12,331 nt of DNA from Lachnospiraceae bacterium. GTDB lineage: Bacteria; Bacillota; Clostridia; Lachnospirales; Lachnospiraceae. Below the pieces are notes generated by a model that worked only from the letters and a program-made list of their open reading frames with translations, searched no databases and was not told where the DNA came from. Numbering within the stretch: position 1 is the stretch's first letter; the number at the start of each line of letters is the position of its first letter. The stretch spans positions 1 through 12,331 of the forward strand of contig JAKSRN010000028.1 in the NCBI GenBank assembly GCA_024403585.1, given 5' to 3'. Of this stretch, positions 7,296 through 12,331 are shown in pieces. Both the position numbers and the translations under genes were made by a program.

Positions 7296-8825
7296 ATGGA
7301 TGATTATATCCTTCAGTTAAAGGGAATCGGAAAAACCTTCCCAGGCGTTCGAGCACTTAGCAATGTTACATTCGGTGTTAAACGTGGTCATGTTCACGCT
7401 CTTGTAGGTGAGAATGGTGCTGGAAAGTCTACCATGATCAAGATCATCTGTGGTCTCTACGGCTACGGTACCTATGAAGGAGAGCTTTACTACAATGGAG
7501 AGCTTTGTAAATTCAAAACGATCAGTGAAGTAGAAAAAGCCGGTATTGCCTGCATTCACCAGGAGCTGAATCTCTGTCGTGATCTGAGCGTAATGGAGAA
7601 CATCTTCCTGAGTGATAAACCAACAAAAGGTTTTGGTATTATTGATTATAATAAAATGAATATTGATGCATACGCATTACTGAAACGTATCGGTCTTGCG
7701 GATGCAAATGTTACAACAGAGACTATCGTAAAGAATCTCGGTATCGGTCAGCAGCAGATGGTTGAGATCGCAAAAGCGCTTGCAAAACATGCAAAGCTTC
7801 TGATCCTGGACGAGCCTACCGCACCTCTTACAGAGGCAGAGGTAGACGTGCTTCTTGAGATTGTAGATAAACTCCGTGCAGAGGGTGTTACCTGTATCTA
7901 TATTTCCCATCGTCTGGATGAGGTAATGAGAATTGCAGATGATATCACAGTAATCCGAGACGGACAGCATATTGAGACCCGGCCTCGTTCTCAGATGGAG
8001 AAACAGGACATGATCAACCTGATGGTAGGACGTGAGCTGACACAGCTCTTCCCAAGAGAGCAGCATACCCGTGGCGAGGTTGGATTTGAGGTTAATAACT
8101 ATACAGTTCCAAACCCTGATATCGAGGGACGTGATCTGATCAAGGGCGTCAGCTTCAAGGCATATAAGGGTGAAATTCTTGGATTCAGTGGTCTGATGGG
8201 AGCGGGAAGAACAGAGATGTTCACTGCTATGTTCGGTGCCTATCGTGCAAAAGGTTCCGGTGAGATTAAGATCAACGGAAAACCAGTTAAGATCAACAAT
8301 CCTACAGAGGCATTAAAGAATGGATTCTTTATCATCTCAGAAGACCGTAAACAGTTTGGTCTGAACCTGATGATGTCCATTAAAGAGAATATCACCATTG
8401 CATCGCTGGATAAGGTTTCCAGGATGGGAATCCTTGATAACAACAAGGAACTGTTATACTCCGATCAGTATATCAAGAGCACAAGAATGAGAACTCCTAA
8501 CGCAGAGGTTGCTGTAAGCACTCTTTCCGGTGGAAACCAGCAGAAGGTTGTACTTGCAAAAGCCATGATGTGTGAGCCTCAGGTAATTGTATTTGATGAG
8601 CCTACACGAGGAATCGACGTAGGTGCAAAAGCAGAAATCTATAAGCTGATGAACCGTATGGTTGAGGAAGGTAAGATCGTTATCATGATCTCTTCTGAGA
8701 TGGAGGAAATCCTGGGTATGAGTGATCGTATCTATACGGTTGCACAGGGTAAGATCACAGGTGAATTTGATTATAAAGAGGCAACACAGGAGATCCTGAT
8801 GGCAGCTTCTGTTGCGGAGGACTAA
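7296..8825 (+). CDS. xylG: Sugar ABC transporter ATP-binding protein (XylG-type)
   Basis: Cytoplasmic energy subunit of the importer, 509 aa, the usual size for fused double-ATPase proteins of the CUT2 sugar family. The first domain has Walker A GENGAGKST (38-46), the LGIGQQQMVEIAKAL signature (the LGxGQQQ form resembles XylG) and Walker B LLILDEPTAPL. The second domain has the degenerate loop GLMGAGRTEMF, typical of this family, signature LSGGNQQKVVLAKAM and Walker B VIVFDEPTRGID. No key residue is missing from the first site. Its stop is 2 bases before the xylH start, and the xylH RBS lies inside its last codons, so the two are translationally linked. It lies 141 bp after xylF, across a promoter and terminator. 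Confidence 0.94.
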   Translation: MDDYILQLKGIGKTFPGVRALSNVTFGVKRGHVHALVGENGAGKSTMIKIICGLYGYGTYEGELYYNGELCKFKTISEVEKAGIACIHQELNLCRDLSVMENIFLSDKPTKGFGIIDYNKMNIDAYALLKRIGLADANVTTETIVKNLGIGQQQMVEIAKALAKHAKLLILDEPTAPLTEAEVDVLLEIVDKLRAEGVTCIYISHRLDEVMRIADDITVIRDGQHIETRPRSQMEKQDMINLMVGRELTQLFPREQHTRGEVGFEVNNYTVPNPDIEGRDLIKGVSFKAYKGEILGFSGLMGAGRTEMFTAMFGAYRAKGSGEIKINGKPVKINNPTEALKNGFFIISEDRKQFGLNLMMSIKENITIASLDKVSRMGILDNNKELLYSDQYIKSTRMRTPNAEVAVSTLSGGNQQKVVLAKAMMCEPQVIVFDEPTRGIDVGAKAEIYKLMNRMVEEGKIVIMISSEMEEILGMSDRIYTVAQGKITGEFDYKEATQEILMAASVAED

Positions 8826-8827
8826 TT

Positions 8828-10006
8828 ATGGCAGCAAATACTAAAAATGCAAAAAAACAGAGTGGTTTTAGATCATTTATTGAAGGCCAGATTGAATTTC
8901 GTACCATCTTGGTAATTGCAGTACTTATTCTTCTGGTAATTATCTTCTCAGTATTAACAAAAGGTAACTTTATTACATCAAGAAATATTTCCAACCTGCT
9001 TCGCCAGACTTCTATCTGGGCAATCATGGGTCTGTCCATGTGCTGGTTGATCGTAACAATGGGTATCGACCTTTCCGCAGGTATGGCGGTAGGTTTCCTC
9101 TCCTGCTTTATCGCAGTTGCACAGGTTAAGATGGGAATGGGTACCATTCCTTCACTTCTACTGACACTGGTAGTTGCTCTTGTGCTTTATGCAATTCAGG
9201 GTTATCTGGTATCCTATATTGGAATGGCAGCATTCATCGTAACACTTGGCGGACAGCTTGCACTGAAAGGCGGAATGCTTCTGATTACAGGAAGTTCTAC
9301 AGTAGCACCAGTTACAGACGGAACACTGATCTGGGGCCAGGCTTACGTGCCATCCGGAATCGGTTATATTCTTGCAATTCTTGCAATCGTGGGAGCTGCA
9401 TTCACAAAACTCAGAAATCGTTCTGCAAAGATCAAAAATAATCTGCCTGCAGATTCCATGGCAAAAACAGGTATCTGGATCGCAATCTATGCAGTTGTGA
9501 TCATCGGTGCTGCATATCTGATGTGCTCTTACAAAGGTATTCCTGTTCCTGTACTTGTTATGCTGATCCTGGCACTGATCATGAACTTCATTTCCACAGG
9601 AACTACATTCGGACGTTCCATCTACTCTATCGGTGGTAACATCAAAGCTGCAGAGTTTGCAGGTATCAAAGTAAAAAGAAATATGTTCATTATGTACCTG
9701 ATCCATGGCGCTATGATGTGGGTTGCCGGTGTAATCCTTGTAGCTCGTCTGAATGCAGGATCTACATCTTCCGGTCTGAACTATGAGCTGGATGCAATTG
9801 CTTCTACTGTAATTGGTGGAACATCCTTCCTTGGTGGTATCGGTAAACCGGCAGGCGCTATCCTCGGTGCTCTTGTAATGTGTACGATCGATAACGGACT
9901 TTCTACAATGAACGTAGATGCAGCTTGGCAGTACGTATCCAAAGGTCTGATTATCGTATTTGCTGTACTTCTTGACCAGATCATGTCCAGCCGTAAAAAA
10001 GGTTGA
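8828..10006 (+). CDS. xylH: Sugar ABC transporter permease (XylH-type)
   Basis: Integral membrane channel subunit of the importer, 392 aa, nearly the length of E. coli XylH (393 aa). About ten hydrophobic segments are visible. Landmarks shared with XylH include SRNISNLLRQT near residue 55, MGIDLSAGMAVGFL, AFIVTLGGQLALKGG, FGRSIYSIGGNIKAAEFAGIKV (the cytoplasmic coupling loop that meets the ATPase), ELDAIASTVIGGTSFLGGIG and DAAWQYVSKG. GGAGG at 8816-8820, within xylG, is its RBS. It ends the operon, followed by a strong terminator. Substrate is presumed to be a pentose such as D-xylose, from similarity of all three subunits. Confidence 0.93.
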   Translation: MAANTKNAKKQSGFRSFIEGQIEFRTILVIAVLILLVIIFSVLTKGNFITSRNISNLLRQTSIWAIMGLSMCWLIVTMGIDLSAGMAVGFLSCFIAVAQVKMGMGTIPSLLLTLVVALVLYAIQGYLVSYIGMAAFIVTLGGQLALKGGMLLITGSSTVAPVTDGTLIWGQAYVPSGIGYILAILAIVGAAFTKLRNRSAKIKNNLPADSMAKTGIWIAIYAVVIIGAAYLMCSYKGIPVPVLVMLILALIMNFISTGTTFGRSIYSIGGNIKAAEFAGIKVKRNMFIMYLIHGAMMWVAGVILVARLNAGSTSSGLNYELDAIASTVIGGTSFLGGIGKPAGAILGALVMCTIDNGLSTMNVDAAWQYVSKGLIIVFAVLLDQIMSSRKKG

Positions 10007-10037
10007 TTGAGGATTGAGTAAAACAAAATAGTGGGAT

Positions 10038-10081
10038 AAAAAACAGCCTTGTTACCCTGATCGGGATAACAAGGCTGTTTT
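10038..10081. terminator. Bidirectional terminator between convergent xylH and hemolysin-III genes
   Basis: AAAACAGCCTTGTTA (10040-10054) pairs perfectly with TAACAAGGCTGTTTT (10067-10081). A CCC/GGG extension with one bulged A closes a 5-base loop. A T run follows on the + strand, and six A (10038-10043) give a longer U run on the - strand, so it can serve both genes. Confidence 0.88.
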
Positions 10082-10145
10082 CCTATGGAAAATATATCTA
10101 AGGTCACTGATCCGACTGTTCTGCAATGCGGAAAAAGTAGAGGAG

Positions 10146-10832
10146 TTATCCGACATTCAGGAACATCATGAGATAGTGACACAAAGATCCAAGAAGAACG
10201 AAGATATGAAAAAGTTCATGCTCAGAGAAGCGCTGGCTGAAGCTGATCTTCAATGCATAGATCACACCACCGATGGTGTAGAGAATACCGCCTCCGAGGA
10301 GAAGGGCAAATTCCCAGCCTGTAAGCAAATGGTAAAGGGGTGCAATAACCAGGATCGCAGTCCAGCCCATTCCGATATAGAGAAGGGAAGACACCCACTT
10401 CGGACAGGTAACCCAGAAAGCTTTAAAGAGAATTCCCAGGGTAGCAAGTGTCCAGATCAGTGCAAGAAGTTTTATCCCCAGGCTGTTGTGCAGGACGATC
10501 ACACATACAGGTGTGTAAGATCCGGCGATGAGAACGGAGATCATCATATGGTCGATTTTCTTTAAAAGCAGATTTCCCTTTTTGGAAAGGCGGAAAGTAT
10601 GGTAAGAAGTACTTGCCCCATATAAAAGGATCATGCTGAGCATAAAGATCATAAGGCTGAACATCTCCAGAGTAGAGTAGCTGATCGCAGCACCGGAAGC
10701 TCGGATCAACAAGAGTGGCATGCCGATGATGGCAAGCCAGAAGCCGATAAAATGAGTCAGCGCACTGATGGGATCCTTTGGACGAAAAAGATTGATCGGT
10801 TGCTGATAAGGAACTGCACATGTTGTATCCAT
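10146..10832 (-). CDS. trhA: Hemolysin III family membrane protein (TrhA/YqfA, PAQR superfamily)
   Basis: Integral membrane protein of 228 aa with about seven hydrophobic segments, the normal size for bacterial HlyIII proteins. Signature residues of the superfamily are present: S and H of ASTSYHTF (H78), D94 of KKIDHMM, and H205/H209 plus H219 in the C-terminal HELFHIFVLLGSLCHY. By analogy to adiponectin receptors, H78, H205 and H209 would bind zinc. The family is linked to membrane fluidity or lipid homeostasis in bacteria; true hemolysin activity is doubtful. The start is fixed by AGGAGG (10841-10846 on the + strand) 8 bases upstream. It is convergent with xylH and divergent from the DUF1836 gene, sharing with it a spacer that holds twin palindromic operators. 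Confidence 0.92.
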   Translation of the reverse strand: MDTTCAVPYQQPINLFRPKDPISALTHFIGFWLAIIGMPLLLIRASGAAISYSTLEMFSLMIFMLSMILLYGASTSYHTFRLSKKGNLLLKKIDHMMISVLIAGSYTPVCVIVLHNSLGIKLLALIWTLATLGILFKAFWVTCPKWVSSLLYIGMGWTAILVIAPLYHLLTGWEFALLLGGGILYTIGGVIYALKISFSQRFSEHELFHIFVLLGSLCHYLMMFLNVG

Positions 10833-10888
10833 ATATAAGTCCTCCTGTTTCTTGACTGTAAGCAGAAAATGATTTATGATAAAATCAT

Positions 10889-10907
10889 CGGTTATTCAAT
10901 AACTGAT
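10889..10907. promoter_or_regulatory. Palindromic operator 1
   Basis: CGGTTATTCAATAACTGAT with perfect 13-bp core palindrome GTTATT-C-AATAAC (10891-10903). It adjoins and overlaps the - strand TATAAT (10906-10911), so a bound protein would sit on the start point of the hemolysin-III transcript. Confidence 0.7.
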
Positions 10908-10911
10908 TATA
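10906..10911 (-). promoter_or_regulatory. Candidate -10 box for the hemolysin III gene
   Basis: On the - strand this reads TATAAT, a perfect -10, preceded directly by TG. A perfect TTGACA on the same strand (10939-10934) is 22 bp away, too far for a normal -35, so the -10 may work alone or with help. The predicted leader is about 66 bases. Confidence 0.45.
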
Positions 10912-10932
10912 CAGTACAATGTAATTGTTACT

Positions 10933-10963
10933 TTGTCAACGGTTATTTAATAACTGATAAAAT
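10933..10963 (+). promoter_or_regulatory. Candidate promoter of the DUF1836-metallophosphoesterase unit
   Basis: TTGTCA (10933-10938), 19-bp spacer, extended -10 TGATAAAAT (10955-10963). The long spacer is occupied by operator 2. The predicted leader of about 100 bases contains an imperfect hairpin (10991-11021: CTAAG/CTTAG outer stem, AGCA/TGCT inner stem) with no T run. Confidence 0.45.
10940..10958. promoter_or_regulatory. Palindromic operator 2
   Basis: CGGTTATTTAATAACTGAT matches operator 1 at 18 of 19 positions, differing only at the central base, and lies exactly 51 bp away. It fills the spacer between TTGTCA (10933-10938) and TAAAAT (10958-10963) of the candidate promoter for the DUF1836 gene. 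Confidence 0.7.
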
Positions 10964-11068
10964 AATAATGAGAAACTGATAATAGATCTGCTAAGACGAG
11001 CATACCAATGCTTATGCTTAGTCTCTGCAGAAACTCCGGCTTAAATACAGATCAAGAGAGGAACCAGT

Positions 11069-11593
11069 ATGGGAAATACAAAAAATACTATAGAAAAGAT
11101 GGATATCCTGGATTTTAGCCTTCCGGCTTACAGTGAGATCCCTGATGTGGGACTTTACCTGAAACAGGTAGTGAAGTATATCAATGAAGCTCTGGGACAG
11201 TACCTGGATCTTTCGGTTACAGATACTATGATCAGTAATTATGTGAAGATGCGTCTGGTTCCCAATGCTATCAAGAAACTGTACTACAGGGATCAGATTG
11301 CTTCCTTCCTGTTCATTGTACTGGCTAAACCGGTCATCTCTCTGGATCACATTCAGTTCCTTCTGAAAGTGAAAGAGGAGCGTTACCAGGCAAAGGAAGC
11401 GTATGAACTCTTCAGTGAAGCTTTTATGCGTACTTTACGATCTGTTTTTGGAACAGAAGAAGATACGCAGGAACCGGAAGATGCCTATCAGGCATTGGTT
11501 AAGAACATTATCATTGCCATTGTCCAGAAGTATTATATAGAACGAAGCTTTCGGCAGCTGCAGCTGGATCAGAAGGAAGGTGAAAACCAGTGA
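11069..11593 (+). CDS. DUF1836 domain-containing protein, possible DNA-binding regulator
   Basis: Small cytoplasmic protein of 174 aa. The central part (about residues 49-100: TDTMISNYVKMRLVP, then KKLYYRDQIASFLFIVLAK and SLDHIQFLLK) is the recognisable DUF1836 core. It resembles the MerR helix-turn-helix plus wing layout (a YY..GL-like helix, then a Y.R.QI segment). B. subtilis YkrK, as I recall a DUF1836 protein, is a repressor of htpX, which supports a regulatory role. The C-terminal part is helical and charged and not recognised. RBS GAGAGGA lies about 6 bases before the ATG. The stop overlaps the GTG start of the metallophosphoesterase gene. I infer, without proof, that it could bind the twin palindromes upstream and control itself and the divergent hemolysin-III gene. 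Confidence 0.85.
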   Translation: MGNTKNTIEKMDILDFSLPAYSEIPDVGLYLKQVVKYINEALGQYLDLSVTDTMISNYVKMRLVPNAIKKLYYRDQIASFLFIVLAKPVISLDHIQFLLKVKEERYQAKEAYELFSEAFMRTLRSVFGTEEDTQEPEDAYQALVKNIIIAIVQKYYIERSFRQLQLDQKEGENQ

Positions 11594-12331
11594 TCTATAT
11601 CACAGGAGACTGTCATGGCGATTTTGAACGCTTCTCAGAAGAAAACTTTCCGGAGCAGAAAAATATGACAAAAGAAGATTATGTGATCATCTGTGGGGAT
11701 TTCGGTGGTGTTTGGAATGTGGATCAGAGGGCGAAGAAGGATGCAGAGGCACTCAATTGGCTGAATGACAGGCCCTTTACCACCCTTTTTGTATGCGGAA
11801 ATCATGAGAATTTTGACCGCCTCCGAAGATTTCCCCTGATGCGCTGGAACGGAGGTAAGATCCATAGGATCCGTCCGAGCATCTACCATATGATGCGTGG
11901 ACAGGTCTATGAACTGGAAGGAAAGAAATTCTTTACTTTTGGAGGTGCCCAGAGCCACGATATCCAGGGAGGGATTCTGGAGATGGATGATCCCCTTTTG
12001 ATAGAGAAGATAAAAGAGCTAAAGAAGAAAAGAATTCCATTCCGCATCAATAAAGTGACCTGGTGGAAAGAAGAGATGCCATCCCAGTCTGAGATGGAAG
12101 AAGGACTTCAGAATCTGGCTTTGCACGGAAATAAAGTGGATTTTATTGTGACACATTGTTGTGCATCCTCCACTCTGGCCCAGTTCGGTATGGGATTTTA
12201 TAAACCGGATTACCTGCATCGTTATCTGCAGAGAGTGAAAGAGAAGTGCACTTATAAAAAGTGGTTCTTCGGACACTATCATCAGAATAAGAATGTAGGT
12301 GATCGGGAGATCCTTTTGTGGGAGCAGATCA
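11590..12331 (+). CDS. Metallophosphoesterase (3' end outside window)
   Basis: Calcineurin-like phosphoesterase; 247 codons are visible and the frame is open at the right edge. The start is a GTG overlapping the DUF1836 stop (GTGA), preceded by AAGGAAGGTG within that gene. A downstream ATG at 11665 would lose the first metal motif, so GTG is preferred. All motifs are present: GDCHGD (D7, H9), ICGDFGG (D37), CGNHE (N71, H72), VTHC (H189) and FFGHYH (H229, H231). These form the two-metal site that hydrolyses phosphomonoesters or diesters. There is no signal peptide, so it is cytoplasmic. The substrate cannot be told from sequence. Overlap implies translation coupled to the DUF1836 gene. The family usually runs to around 250-300 aa, so little is probably missing. 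Confidence 0.9.
   Translation, partial: MIYITGDCHGDFERFSEENFPEQKNMTKEDYVIICGDFGGVWNVDQRAKKDAEALNWLNDRPFTTLFVCGNHENFDRLRRFPLMRWNGGKIHRIRPSIYHMMRGQVYELEGKKFFTFGGAQSHDIQGGILEMDDPLLIEKIKELKKKRIPFRINKVTWWKEEMPSQSEMEEGLQNLALHGNKVDFIVTHCCASSTLAQFGMGFYKPDYLHRYLQRVKEKCTYKKWFFGHYHQNKNVGDREILLWEQI

Noticed and set aside
9158..9706. Cysteine-rich minus-strand frame (182 codons) opposite xylH
   Set aside because: Composition mirrors the hydrophobic codons of the permease read in reverse; no start signal.
10176..10565. Plus-strand frame (129 codons) opposite the hemolysin III gene
   Set aside because: No RBS, low-complexity polar translation, and the - strand gene has all family residues.

Overview
The window looks like chromosomal DNA of a gut-type Clostridia bacterium, most likely a Lachnospiraceae member. 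This is inferred from moderate GC, strong AGGAGG ribosome-binding sites, a YesM/YesN-type sensor pair, lipoprotein sugar-binding proteins, a DUF1836 gene and a hemolysin-III gene. I cannot name the species. No phage, insertion sequence, CRISPR array, tRNA or rRNA was seen.

Left part (1-10081) is a sugar sensing, uptake and use locus, all on the + strand. A cytoplasmic sugar isomerase of the L-fucose/L-arabinose isomerase family is cut by the left edge. Then come a membrane histidine kinase, a lipoprotein sugar-binding protein overlapping the kinase gene by 4 bases, and an AraC-type response regulator. A strong terminator closes that regulatory unit. After a 345-bp A-rich control region comes a xylose-type ABC importer: XylF (binding lipoprotein), XylG (double ATPase) and XylH (permease). 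The layout matches the known clostridial three-component logic (XylFII-LytS-YesN), in which an extracellular binding protein reports sugar to the kinase and the regulator switches on xylFGH. The real substrate here is not settled, because the neighbouring isomerase is not a XylA-type xylose isomerase.

Between xylF and xylG there is a compact, unexplained control module: a near-consensus promoter, a 15-bp palindrome over its -10 box, and an intrinsic terminator, all within about 90 bp.

Right part (10082-12331) is unrelated. A bidirectional terminator separates xylH from a convergent hemolysin-III/TrhA membrane protein gene. Divergent from it is a DUF1836 gene, followed by a translationally coupled metallophosphoesterase cut by the right edge. 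The 236-bp divergent spacer carries two almost identical 19-bp palindromic operators exactly 51 bp apart. One of them fills the 19-bp spacer of a candidate promoter, the geometry used by MerR-type regulators.
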